24,039 nucleotides of DNA, taken from contig CALJDR010000011.1 of NCBI GenBank assembly GCA_938023515.1, positions 1-24,039 of the forward strand, read 5' to 3'. The notes under the pieces were generated by a model. That model was not told where the DNA came from, did no database searches, and saw nothing but the letters and a program-made list of their open reading frames with translations. The DNA is from an uncultured Flavobacteriales bacterium (lineage in GTDB: Bacteria; Bacteroidota; Bacteroidia; Flavobacteriales; UBA1820). Each line of letters opens with the position of its first letter. Position 1 is the first letter of the stretch. The position numbers and the translations under genes were made by a program. Below, piece by piece: positions 6,650 through 13,761 of the stretch.

Positions 6650-7666
6650 ATGAAAAGAACAATTCTATTTCCTGCCATGGCCGCTTTGTTTTTGTGCGCC
6701 TGCGGCGGGAGCAAGCAAACCTCGGGTTTCGGTGATTCGGTGGAACTCCGGGCGGAAAGCATCGCGATAAACGAGATCATCAAGCCTATCGGATGGGTCG
6801 AAGCGGATGGAAAAGCCGTAATACAGAGTGATGGCACGGATACGGTGTATTATGTGTATTCGCTCCCGGATTTCAGGTACATGTATGCCGGGGGGACCAA
6901 AGGGGAAGGCCCCGAAGAGTTGGGCAGCCCCTACATGCTTGGAAAGACCCCGTCCATGAAGACATTCTGGATCGTGGACTGGAGTAAGGGAATGCTGACG
7001 GATTTTCAGGCAGGCCCCGACAGTCTCAAGGCCCTGGCGCGTTTTGAACCTGCCGGGGAAGACGATCCGGCACTAATGGTCAATGACTCCGTGGCCGTAT
7101 ATGAAGGGGGATACAATCTGGACAACCTTTGCTGGATCAAACTGGTCAAACCGCACACCGGGGAGATACTCGATTCCGTGCTTACCCGCTCGGTGATAGA
7201 AGTCCAGAAAGGCGATGGGTGGACATCGGTCAATATGAAGAACGTGCCGGCCTACATCAGCGACGGAAAAACGCTGGCTGTAAAATACGAGTATACCGAC
7301 CGGATGGAATTCTACGATATATCGGACGGGAAATTCACCTTGAAAAAAGCAGTGGGCGATCCCCGCACCCTGGAGCAGCTTCGGGCGGAAGATTTCTGGA
7401 AAAAGACCGAGGGAAAATATTACGATGGTTTTGCGGCAGACCGGGATCATGTATACATTGTAGAATACGATTATGTGCAGGAAGAGAAATCCCCCCGGCG
7501 TATCCTTTCTTCGGCCGTCCTGGTGTACGATTGGGAGGGGAACCCGGTACGGAAATACGTCCTGGACAAACCGGTGGACGCCCTTTTGGTATACAAGGAT
7601 AAAATGTTCTGCTTTAATACCGAAGAGGACTTCGAACAGGTATATGCCTATTCCTTGGATTTGTAG
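6650..7666 (+). CDS. six-bladed beta-propeller lipoprotein, BF3164/TolB-like (copy 2)
   Basis: 338 residues, lipobox LCAC with Cys18. Shared signatures: AESIAINEIIKPIGWVEADG, then DTVYYVYSLPDFRYMYAGGT, the loop KGEGPEELG, a mid-protein KYEYTDRMEFYDISDGKFTL blade, and the C-terminal VLVYDWEGNPVRKYVL with EEDFEQVYAYSL. The N-terminal part is closest to copy 5, including an identical YVYSLPDF stretch. It starts 22 bases after copy 1 and is followed by a strong terminator, so copies 1 and 2 form one unit. Fold assignment is good; function unknown. Confidence 0.84.
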   Translation: MKRTILFPAMAALFLCACGGSKQTSGFGDSVELRAESIAINEIIKPIGWVEADGKAVIQSDGTDTVYYVYSLPDFRYMYAGGTKGEGPEELGSPYMLGKTPSMKTFWIVDWSKGMLTDFQAGPDSLKALARFEPAGEDDPALMVNDSVAVYEGGYNLDNLCWIKLVKPHTGEILDSVLTRSVIEVQKGDGWTSVNMKNVPAYISDGKTLAVKYEYTDRMEFYDISDGKFTLKKAVGDPRTLEQLRAEDFWKKTEGKYYDGFAADRDHVYIVEYDYVQEEKSPRRILSSAVLVYDWEGNPVRKYVLDKPVDALLVYKDKMFCFNTEEDFEQVYAYSLDL

Positions 7667-7693
7667 AAAAATAAAAAAGAGAATACAAATAAG

Positions 7694-7724
7694 AGCGGTT
7701 TGCCTGATGGGCAGGCCGCTTTTT
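7694..7724 (+). terminator. rho-independent terminator after propeller copy 2
   Basis: Arms AGCGGTTTGCC and GGCAGGCCGCT pair over about 11 positions (two G-T) around a five-base loop, followed by TTTTT at 7720-7724. Confidence 0.85.
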
Positions 7725-7803
7725 GTTTTGCCGTACATACTGAAAATGGTTAAATAAATGATAAACATCAAGATATTTTCCTTTTTTATAAATAGACAAT
7801 TCG

Positions 7804-7811
7804 TATTTTTA
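7804..7811 (+). promoter_or_regulatory. possible -7 box for propeller copy 3
   Basis: TATTTTTA matches seven of eight positions of TAnnTTTG and lies 30 bases before the ATG, in an AT-rich stretch with a T-run at about the -33 distance. A promoter is needed here because a terminator lies just upstream. Confidence 0.35.
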
Positions 7812-7841
7812 ACCGCTGAAAACCAATACTAAAAAGAAAAT

Positions 7842-8894
7842 ATGAAACATTACATCTCTATTTTAGGCCTTGTTGTCGTATTTTTTGCCGTTTTTTCCTG
7901 CGACGATCCAAAAGGCGCGAAACAGGCGGATTTCGACCAACCGGAAAAGATCGAATGTGACAGTATTGCGATCGAACAGATATTGGCTCCCGCACTCTGG
8001 ACTGTCAACGGAGATAAGGTAGCGATCCTTTCTCCCAAAACAGACAGTTTGTTCTTTGTGTACCGGGCGCCGGATTTCGAATATTTGTACAGTTTCGGGC
8101 GGGCAGGGGGAGGCCCGGACGACTTCCAGTATCCTCGCTTCATCCCGGACGTATCGGGTAAAGGGCGCTTGTTGATCTCCAGCCTGATGAAAGTGAGCGA
8201 TATGGACCTGACCGATAAAAGCGCTAAAGTGGTGGGCAAAGAGCGCTACGAAGGGTATCTTATGCCCAATTTGGTGGTGAACGATTCGGTTGTGCTGGCA
8301 CAGGCCACTGCGTTCGACGACAATATCCTCCGGGCGTTTTACAGGACAGCCAATGTAAAGGATAATAACCGGACGATCGATTCGGTACAAGTCCTTATCA
8401 ATACCAAAGGCTTCAAGATAGAGACTTCAGGTAGCGGTATGCGTGCCTCCGGACAGATATACAATAGTCCCCGGCTGGTAGCCAAAGCCGGGAAAATGGC
8501 GCTGATATACCCCGATGTGCGGCGGATCGATATTTTCGAGATATCTCCCGACGGAAAGATAAACCTGATAAAATCGGAAGGCGAGAAGCTTACCCTGGAA
8601 CAAATCCAGGCCCTCGATATATCCGAACGGCAGAAGGGAGAGGATGTTTTCGATGCCCAGGCGGGAGACAAGTATATTTATGTATTTACGTACGATTATG
8701 AAAACATGGGGACCTGGCGCAAATCGCTCAATTCCTATATGGAAGTGTACGATTGGGAAGGCAACCAGGTGAAGAAATTTGACCTCGGCCGTCCGTTCAC
8801 CCGCTTCTTGATCGACGAGGCCCGGGGTAAGATATACTGCTATCACAGCGGTTACGATTTCGAGAACGTATACGTATACGATTATTCGCTGTAG
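7842..8894 (+). CDS. six-bladed beta-propeller lipoprotein, BF3164/TolB-like (copy 3)
   Basis: 350 residues, lipobox VFSC with Cys20. The residues after it (CDDPK) are acidic, reminiscent of surface-export signals of Bacteroidota lipoproteins but too short to call. Conserved segments: CDSIAIEQILAPALWTVNGDKVAILS, DSLFFVYRAPDFEYLYSFG, the glycine loop GRAGGGPDDFQYP, PDVRRIDIFEISPDGKINL, and C-terminal MEVYDWEGNQVKKFDLGRP, with DFENVYVYDYSL at the end. It stands alone between two terminators and so is probably a separate transcription unit. Function unknown. Confidence 0.84.
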   Translation: MKHYISILGLVVVFFAVFSCDDPKGAKQADFDQPEKIECDSIAIEQILAPALWTVNGDKVAILSPKTDSLFFVYRAPDFEYLYSFGRAGGGPDDFQYPRFIPDVSGKGRLLISSLMKVSDMDLTDKSAKVVGKERYEGYLMPNLVVNDSVVLAQATAFDDNILRAFYRTANVKDNNRTIDSVQVLINTKGFKIETSGSGMRASGQIYNSPRLVAKAGKMALIYPDVRRIDIFEISPDGKINLIKSEGEKLTLEQIQALDISERQKGEDVFDAQAGDKYIYVFTYDYENMGTWRKSLNSYMEVYDWEGNQVKKFDLGRPFTRFLIDEARGKIYCYHSGYDFENVYVYDYSL

Positions 8895-8917
8895 CGTTTT
8901 TTAGCGCTTCGGCGGTA

Positions 8918-8964
8918 TTCAGGGGCGTATCCGGAAATTTCCGGATACGCCCCTGAAACTTTTT
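8918..8964 (+). terminator. 40-base perfect palindrome plus T-tract, terminator after propeller copy 3
   Basis: Arms of 20 bases each (8918-8937, starting TTCAGGGGCGTATCC, and 8938-8957) are exact complements with no spacer, followed by ACTTTTT. It begins 23 bases after the stop. The stem is far longer than termination needs. Confidence 0.82.
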
Positions 8965-9013
8965 GGCCAGGTGGGAGGGTCTAATGAGAAGATTCCTTTA
9001 AAAAACGTGCAAC

Positions 9014-10081
9014 ATGAAAACATTTTCCAGACAAATCCGGATCCTTGCAGCTTTTTGCGTGGCCTCGGGGGCATTTTTTAGCGGTGCTTGCAACAGTGCT
9101 GCAGGAGGGGACAAGATCGAAAAACTTTCGGCGGACAGCATCGCTGTCCGGGAAGTATTGCAGCCTTCCGGGCATGCCGTAAGCGGAGAAAAAGTGGCCC
9201 TTTTAAGCCGAAAATCCGAAAACCTGTTCTGGGTGTACCGCCTGCCGGATTTCAAATTCCTCTACTGCTATGGGCAAGCCGGGGAGGGCCCGGACGATTT
9301 CGGGATGTGCGGTTTTGAAAACCACGATGTGAGAATGCCGGATATCTATGTGAATGAATATGCGAAATCCCGCATAACAGGCTATTGTGTCGGAGAGAAA
9401 TCCTTTGAAAAAGGCGTGGTGTTTACCCGGGAAAATAGCGGCCGGTACCGGGTGGCTTGTATAGCCGACGGCGGGAAATGGCTGCTGGGGACAGAATTCA
9501 TCCCCGGCGATGCCATGGGGCGGGAGCGTTTGTATGTGATCGACCCTCGGGATGGAATGGTAAAAGACTCTGTCGGTATCCAAACGTTCAGCACGGAAGT
9601 GTCTTATGGCAAAGGGGTACAAGTGACCGGATATAACGATATGTTCGTGTCGTCCCGGGGCGACCGTATCGCTGTGGTCTATGAAGAAACTCAAAGAGTA
9701 GACTTTTACGATATTAGGACCGATGGCCGTCTCCGGACGGTGAAGACCGTCGGGATGGCCGAAAAGGACGAGGATGTCTTTGCCCGGGTGAAGGCTCAGG
9801 CAGAAAACACCGAGAAAACCCGGATCGCCGACCATTGTGCGACGGAAAAATATTTATACCTGCTCGAAGTATGTGCCAAATTCGATGTGGTGGCCCGAAG
9901 GATAGACTTTATCTATTGCCGGGTAAAAGTGTACGATTGGGAAGGGAGATTGGTAAAAGTATTCGAGTTGGAAAAACCGGCGTTGCGGATGGCGGTTCAA
10001 GGGGATGACAGCCGAATATTCGCCTACAATACCATTACCGAGGATTTCGACCGGGTATATGTGTACCGGACGGGATTTTAA
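9014..10081 (+). CDS. six-bladed beta-propeller lipoprotein, BF3164/TolB-like (copy 4)
   Basis: 355 residues. The signal peptide is longer than in the other copies, with Cys26 in FFSGAC, a somewhat weak lipobox. Family segments: ADSIAVREVLQPSGHAVSGEKVALLS, ENLFWVYRLPDFKFLYCYG, the loop QAGEGPDDFG, DRIAVVYEETQRVDFYDIRTDGRL, and C-terminal CRVKVYDWEGRLVKVFELEKP, ending EDFDRVYVYRTGF. It carries several extra cysteines (for example in MCGFENH and ADHCATEKY). No terminator separates it from copy 5, 51 bases on. No clear promoter box was found in the 49 bases between the upstream terminator and its start. Confidence 0.84.
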   Translation: MKTFSRQIRILAAFCVASGAFFSGACNSAAGGDKIEKLSADSIAVREVLQPSGHAVSGEKVALLSRKSENLFWVYRLPDFKFLYCYGQAGEGPDDFGMCGFENHDVRMPDIYVNEYAKSRITGYCVGEKSFEKGVVFTRENSGRYRVACIADGGKWLLGTEFIPGDAMGRERLYVIDPRDGMVKDSVGIQTFSTEVSYGKGVQVTGYNDMFVSSRGDRIAVVYEETQRVDFYDIRTDGRLRTVKTVGMAEKDEDVFARVKAQAENTEKTRIADHCATEKYLYLLEVCAKFDVVARRIDFIYCRVKVYDWEGRLVKVFELEKPALRMAVQGDDSRIFAYNTITEDFDRVYVYRTGF

Positions 10082-10132
10082 CGTTTCAGTTTCGTAACCT
10101 TTTGTGTTAATAACCATTCTTATCATAAGAAC

Positions 10133-11206
10133 ATGAACCAGAAATTTCGATCGATGAAAAATCTCGCCGGTATGGCGGCCGTATTGAGCGCCGGTATCCT
10201 GGCCGTATCCTGCAGCGGGGCCGGAAATGCCACGGGATTCGACAACCCTATTGCCGTGCAGGCGGACAGTATCGCGGTAGACCAGATCATCAAGCCCAGC
10301 CAATGGGCTATGTGCAACGGGAAAGCTGTCGTGGTGTCCGAGAGTACGGACAGTGTCTTTTATGTGTATTCGCTGCCCGATTTCGGGTTTCTCTATGCGT
10401 GGGGACACCGGGGAGGCGGGCCCGGCGAATTCCCGAATTACGTGCGCTTTGTCGATAGTGCCGACGGGGATACCGGGGCGCTTACGCTGGAGAATTACCG
10501 GGGTAAGACTTTCGATGCGTTCGAGGTGGGCGACCGGGAAATGGCCCTGAAAAAGACGACTTCCACATTTCCGGACCAAACCACGTTTTTGGAGAGCCGT
10601 CCGTTGTTTCCCGGCTGGCTGGCCACTAAAAAAGTTTCGGGTGGAAAGGAATACCTCTATACCCGTTCTTCGAAGGATGGCTCGGTGCGGGATTCGGTGA
10701 TGCTGTATACGCTGGTGAAGGCCGAATATGACGACAAAGGCAATATGCGCTCGCTTAGCCGGATGAACAGCCCCCGTATCGTAGCCAGAAACGACCGGGT
10801 TGCGGTGGTATACCAGAACGTTGTCCGGGTCGATTTTTACCGGGTGTCCGCCGAGGGAAAACTGGAACTGTTGAAAGCCGTCGGCGAACCATTGGACGAG
10901 GCAGTGCTTGAGCGGCTCCGCACTATGCGCAGTCAATCCCGGCAGAATGGGATCATGGGCTATTTTTCCACCGGGAAATACCTTTACACGCTGTACCTGG
11001 ACCTGGAACTCGACTGGGAAACGAAGTATGCAAACATTCTGGAGAAGATCGTCTATGTGTACGATTGGGACGGGCGGCAGGTCCGGGCTTTCGACCTGGA
11101 AAAACCGGCGACCGATATCCTGGTGTCCGGTGATGATCGTTTGCTGTACGCCCGCAACCTTCAGGAGGATTTCGATAAGGTATATGTATACAACCTGGAG
11201 CAATGA
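10133..11206 (+). CDS. six-bladed beta-propeller lipoprotein, BF3164/TolB-like (copy 5)
   Basis: 357 residues from the ATG at 10133; a second in-frame ATG at 10154 (Met8) would give a more typical short lipoprotein signal (MKNLAG...AVSC), so either start is possible. Cys27 is the candidate acylation site. Family segments: ADSIAVDQIIKPSQWAMCNGKAVVVS, DSVFYVYSLPDFGFLYAWG, the loop HRGGGPGEFPNY, DRVAVVYQNVVRVDFYRVSAEGKL, and C-terminal VYDWDGRQVRAFDLEKPATD, with EDFDKVYVYNLEQ at the end. It closes the array and is followed by a GC-rich terminator. Function unknown. Confidence 0.84.
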   Translation: MNQKFRSMKNLAGMAAVLSAGILAVSCSGAGNATGFDNPIAVQADSIAVDQIIKPSQWAMCNGKAVVVSESTDSVFYVYSLPDFGFLYAWGHRGGGPGEFPNYVRFVDSADGDTGALTLENYRGKTFDAFEVGDREMALKKTTSTFPDQTTFLESRPLFPGWLATKKVSGGKEYLYTRSSKDGSVRDSVMLYTLVKAEYDDKGNMRSLSRMNSPRIVARNDRVAVVYQNVVRVDFYRVSAEGKLELLKAVGEPLDEAVLERLRTMRSQSRQNGIMGYFSTGKYLYTLYLDLELDWETKYANILEKIVYVYDWDGRQVRAFDLEKPATDILVSGDDRLLYARNLQEDFDKVYVYNLEQ

Positions 11207-11273
11207 GGTTTTGGAAAGACAGTGCCCTGTGGTGATTGATTGTAAAATTGTTTTTTGGTAGTACTGTTTTTTT

Positions 11274-11308
11274 GCGCCCGGCGGAATTTTTCCCAGCCGG
11301 GCGCTTTT
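11274..11308 (+). terminator. rho-independent terminator closing the propeller array
   Basis: GCGCCCGGC (11274-11282) pairs with GCCGGGCGC (11296-11304), with an inner GGAA/TTCC extension, followed by TTTT. Confidence 0.82.
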
Positions 11309-11310
11309 CG

Positions 11311-11318
11311 TATCTTTA
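11311..11318 (+). promoter_or_regulatory. possible -7 box for luxS
   Basis: TATCTTTA, seven of eight positions of TAnnTTTG, 33 bases before the luxS ATG and directly abutting the preceding terminator. Confidence 0.42.
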
Positions 11319-11351
11319 CCCCGGAATCAAAGCAGAATAAACGGGAAAGAT

Positions 11352-11804
11352 ATGGAAAAAGTAGAGAGTTTCGAATTGGATCATACGCGGGTAAAGGCTC
11401 CGTATGTGCGTTTGTGCGGGATTATGGAAGGAGAAAAGGGAGATAAGGTGTCCAAATTCGACCTGCGCTTCCTCCAGCCGAACGCCGAAAGTTTCGGTAC
11501 GGCCTCCATGCATGCGCTCGAGCATTTGTTGGCGCACGGCATCCGGGAATACCTCAATGGGGTGATAGACCTTTCCCCGATGGGGTGCCGGACAGGATTT
11601 TACCTGACCGTATGGGGCGAAGTAACGCCTGCCCGGGTAAAGGACGCGCTGGAAAAGGCTCTGAAGGATGTGCTGAAAGCGGAATTCGTTCCGGCGGCCA
11701 ATGCGCGCCAGTGCGGGAATTACCGCGACCTATCCCTTTTCGGGGCGAAAGAATATGCGAAATATGCACTCCAAAAAGGGTTTTCTCTGGAAATTTACGG
11801 GTAA
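11352..11804 (+). CDS. luxS: S-ribosylhomocysteine lyase LuxS
   Basis: Cleaves S-ribosylhomocysteine to homocysteine and the AI-2 precursor DPD, part of the activated methyl cycle. The 150 residues show the metal ligands and catalytic cysteine of the family: HALEH with His54 and His58, SPMGCRTGFYLTVWG with Cys79, and ARQCGNYRDLSLFGAKEYA with Cys121 as third metal ligand. It has its own candidate promoter after the propeller array and precedes the phenylalanine leader region. No pfs (MTA/SAH nucleosidase) gene is adjacent. Identification is firm. Confidence 0.96.
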   Translation: MEKVESFELDHTRVKAPYVRLCGIMEGEKGDKVSKFDLRFLQPNAESFGTASMHALEHLLAHGIREYLNGVIDLSPMGCRTGFYLTVWGEVTPARVKDALEKALKDVLKAEFVPAANARQCGNYRDLSLFGAKEYAKYALQKGFSLEIYG

Positions 11805-11828
11805 ACCGAAAGTTTTTTGAAAAAAACA

Positions 11829-11859
11829 TTGTGTGTTTCGGAAAATATTCCGACTTTCG
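11829..11859 (+). promoter_or_regulatory. candidate promoter of the pheA leader
   Basis: TTG (11829-11831) is separated by 20 bases from GACTTTCG (11852-11859), a weaker -7 box with six of eight positions of TAnnTTTG. It would place the transcript start near 11865, about 40 bases before the leader-peptide ATG. A 16-base dyad (TCGGAA-AATA-TTCCGA, 11838-11853) fills most of the spacer. Confidence 0.4.
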
Positions 11860-11906
11860 CAACCAAGTATTGAATATGACTAAACGCTCGGGACAATGAG
11901 TTACCT

Positions 11907-11999
11907 ATGCACGTTTTTTTACAGCTTTTATTATTTCGGATTCTTTGGAATACCGGAAGCGGCTGCGTGCGGGGTGAAAATAAGGTAGTAAAAAACTGA
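11907..11999 (+). CDS. pheA leader peptide (30 codons), predicted
   Basis: Short open frame beginning MHVFLQLLLFRILW, with Phe at codons 4 and 10, five Leu among the first 13 codons and Trp at codon 14; it ends with TGA at 11997-11999, 11 bases before the terminator stem. Codons 16-20 run through the antiterminator strand (11953-11964), so ribosome position would decide which hairpin forms downstream. With the A site on Phe10 (11934-11936) a ribosome would cover to roughly 11949, just leaving that strand free; stalls at Leu13 or Trp14 would cover part of it. This fits Phe as the control residue for the prephenate dehydratase gene downstream. The peptide is a prediction from geometry and position; translation is not shown. 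Confidence 0.62.
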   Translation: MHVFLQLLLFRILWNTGSGCVRGENKVVKN

Positions 12000-12024
12000 A
12001 CACATAAAGCAAAGCCGCTTCCGG
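11953..12024 (+). promoter_or_regulatory. antiterminator pairing of the pheA attenuator
   Basis: CCGGAAGCGGCT at 11953-11964 is exactly complementary over 12 bases to AGCCGCTTCCGG at 12013-12024, the left arm of the terminator, and identical to the right arm at 12029-12040. Pairing of the first two prevents terminator formation. This is the usual 2:3 versus 3:4 switch of amino acid attenuators. Confidence 0.68.
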
Positions 12025-12045
12025 ATATCCGGAAGCGGCTTTTTT
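12011..12045 (+). terminator. intrinsic terminator of the pheA attenuator
   Basis: A 32-base perfect palindrome (arms 12011-12026 and 12027-12042, AAAGCCGCTTCCGGAT and its complement) running into TTTTTT (12040-12045), only 13 bases before the pheA ATG. Its position after the leader peptide rather than after luxS supports a regulatory role. Confidence 0.85.
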
Positions 12046-12058
12046 AATAAACGGAAAG

Positions 12059-12892
12059 ATGGAAAAACAATTGACGGTGGCTATTCAGGGAATACGGGGT
12101 TCGTACCATCACGTAGCGGTGGAAAAGTATTTCGGGGTAGAATCGGATTTCGTGGAATGCGTGAATTTCAAGGGTGTCCCCGTGGCGATAGAGGATGGCC
12201 GTGCGGACTACGGGGTGATGGCCATCGAAAACTCGATAGCCGGGTCTTTGCTGCAGAACCATAAGTTGCTTGGGCTTCCCGGCCAGAAGATTGTCGGGGA
12301 GGTATACGTACAGATAGACCATTGCCTGTTGGTAAACCCGGGTGTACGGATGGAGGATATTACCGAAATAGAATCGCACCCGATGGCCCTGCTGCAGTGC
12401 GGGAACTTCCTGGACCAGTATCCGGAGATACGCCTGATGGAAAGCGACGATACGGCCCGTTCGGCCCGGAAAGTGGCTTCCAAGAGACTGAAGACTACCG
12501 CGGCGATAGCCTCCGAACTGTGCTCCCGGCTTTTCGGGCTGGAAATACTGGGTCAAGGCATCCAGACGATGAAGAACAATTACACCCGCTTTTTTGTGAT
12601 AGGACACAGCGGGGACCCGGTGTCCGACGATGCGGACAAAGCATCCATCCGTTTTGTGACCAAGCACGAGGCGGGAAGCCTGGCCAAGATCCTGAATGTT
12701 TTTGCCATGCATGGACTGAACCTGACCAAGATACAATCGGTGGCCATTATGGAGCACCCGTGGGAGTATGCGTTTTATGCGGATGTGATGTTCCCTTCGC
12801 TCGCTACGTTCCATGCGGCCCTGGAGGTGGTATCGCACCAGACGGAAGAACTCGATATACAAGGTATTTACAAACACAACACCACCAAATGA
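12059..12892 (+). CDS. pheA: prephenate dehydratase with ACT domain
   Basis: Converts prephenate to phenylpyruvate, the committed step to phenylalanine. It is monofunctional (277 residues): catalytic domain about 1-182 beginning VAIQGIRGSYHHVA, with VMAIENSIAGS at 53-63 and the essential Thr-Arg-Phe at 176-178 (NNYTRFFVI); ACT regulatory domain from about 195 (ASIRFVTKHEAGSLAKIL). The chorismate mutase activity fused to PheA in E. coli is instead on the downstream DAHP synthase. The ACT ESRP motif, involved in Phe binding, reads QSVA (226-229), although the following PWEYAFYADV is normal. It starts just after the attenuator and overlaps tyrA by ATGA. Confidence 0.95.
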   Translation: MEKQLTVAIQGIRGSYHHVAVEKYFGVESDFVECVNFKGVPVAIEDGRADYGVMAIENSIAGSLLQNHKLLGLPGQKIVGEVYVQIDHCLLVNPGVRMEDITEIESHPMALLQCGNFLDQYPEIRLMESDDTARSARKVASKRLKTTAAIASELCSRLFGLEILGQGIQTMKNNYTRFFVIGHSGDPVSDDADKASIRFVTKHEAGSLAKILNVFAMHGLNLTKIQSVAIMEHPWEYAFYADVMFPSLATFHAALEVVSHQTEELDIQGIYKHNTTK

Positions 12893-13761
12893 AAACACAG
12901 GGAAATACGGTAGGAGTGATCGGCCTGGGGCTGATAGGCTGTTCGCTGGCCATCGGGCTGAAAAAGTCGGGCTTTGCGGCGATAATACAAGGATCGGATG
13001 CCGATCCGCAGCACGAGGCGCAGGCCCTGGCTGCCGGATATATCGACGAGATACTCCCGATGGAACGGATGGACGGCTGCGATGTAGTGATCGTGGCCAC
13101 TCCGGTGAACGTATCGGCCGGTATCGTGCGGAAAATGCTCGACGTGACCGGGGAAAAAACGACGGTGGTGGACGTAGGTTCTACGAAAAAGCGGATCGTG
13201 GAGGCGGTTTCCTCCCATCCGGCCCATGCCCGTTTTATCCCTACGCACCCGATGGCCGGCACCGAAAATTCCGGGCCGCTGGCGGCGGTGGCCGGTTTGT
13301 TCTCCGGGCGGACAGTCATCGTGTTGCCATATCCGGATGCCGATAAGGAAAGGATATCCGGGGTAGAAGGGATGTATGCATCGCTGGGGGCCCAGGTGGT
13401 CTTCATGGATGCTGTGAAACACGATATGAGCGTGGCTTACGTATCGCATATTTCCCATATATCGTCGTACGCGTTGGCCCTGACGGTGCTCAATAAGGAA
13501 CGCGACGAACGCAATATTACTAACTTGGCGGCGGGGGGATTCGATTCCACGGCGCGTTTGGCCAAAAGTAGCGCCAGCATGTGGGAGCCTATATTCTTGG
13601 AAAACCGCGATGCGGTGCTCGACGTGATAGACGAATATATCGAGAATATGATCCTTTTCAAGCACGCGATCAAATCGGCCAACGGGGAGGTGATCCGTAC
13701 CCTGATCGGCCAGGCCAACAAGGTGCGGGAAGTCCTCGATAAACAGCAGAAGAAACGATGA
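12889..13761 (+). CDS. tyrA: prephenate dehydrogenase
   Basis: Oxidatively decarboxylates prephenate to 4-hydroxyphenylpyruvate, the tyrosine branch. The 290 residues start with a Rossmann fold, VGVIGLGLIGCSLA, with GxGxxG at 12-17. Further family motifs are VVDVGSTKKRIV, FIPTHPMAGTENSG and YVSHISHISSYALAL. There is no fused chorismate mutase and no obvious C-terminal ACT domain. The ATG at 12889 overlaps the pheA stop (ATGA) and its own stop overlaps the acetyltransferase start the same way. A longer in-frame opening upstream is only the out-of-frame shadow of pheA. Confidence 0.95.
   Translation: MKTQGNTVGVIGLGLIGCSLAIGLKKSGFAAIIQGSDADPQHEAQALAAGYIDEILPMERMDGCDVVIVATPVNVSAGIVRKMLDVTGEKTTVVDVGSTKKRIVEAVSSHPAHARFIPTHPMAGTENSGPLAAVAGLFSGRTVIVLPYPDADKERISGVEGMYASLGAQVVFMDAVKHDMSVAYVSHISHISSYALALTVLNKERDERNITNLAAGGFDSTARLAKSSASMWEPIFLENRDAVLDVIDEYIENMILFKHAIKSANGEVIRTLIGQANKVREVLDKQQKKR

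Noticed and set aside
11207..11351. AdoMet/SAH riboswitch ahead of luxS
   Set aside because: The region is explained by the propeller-array terminator and a short promoter; there is too little room for an aptamer.
11805..12058. The pheA terminator being simply the luxS terminator
   Set aside because: It lies more than 200 bases after luxS, directly before pheA, and has a separate exact complement within a leader frame.
12322..13761. A 479-residue frame ending in prephenate dehydrogenase
   Set aside because: The first 189 codons are the shadow of pheA; the Rossmann fold begins right after the ATG at 12889.
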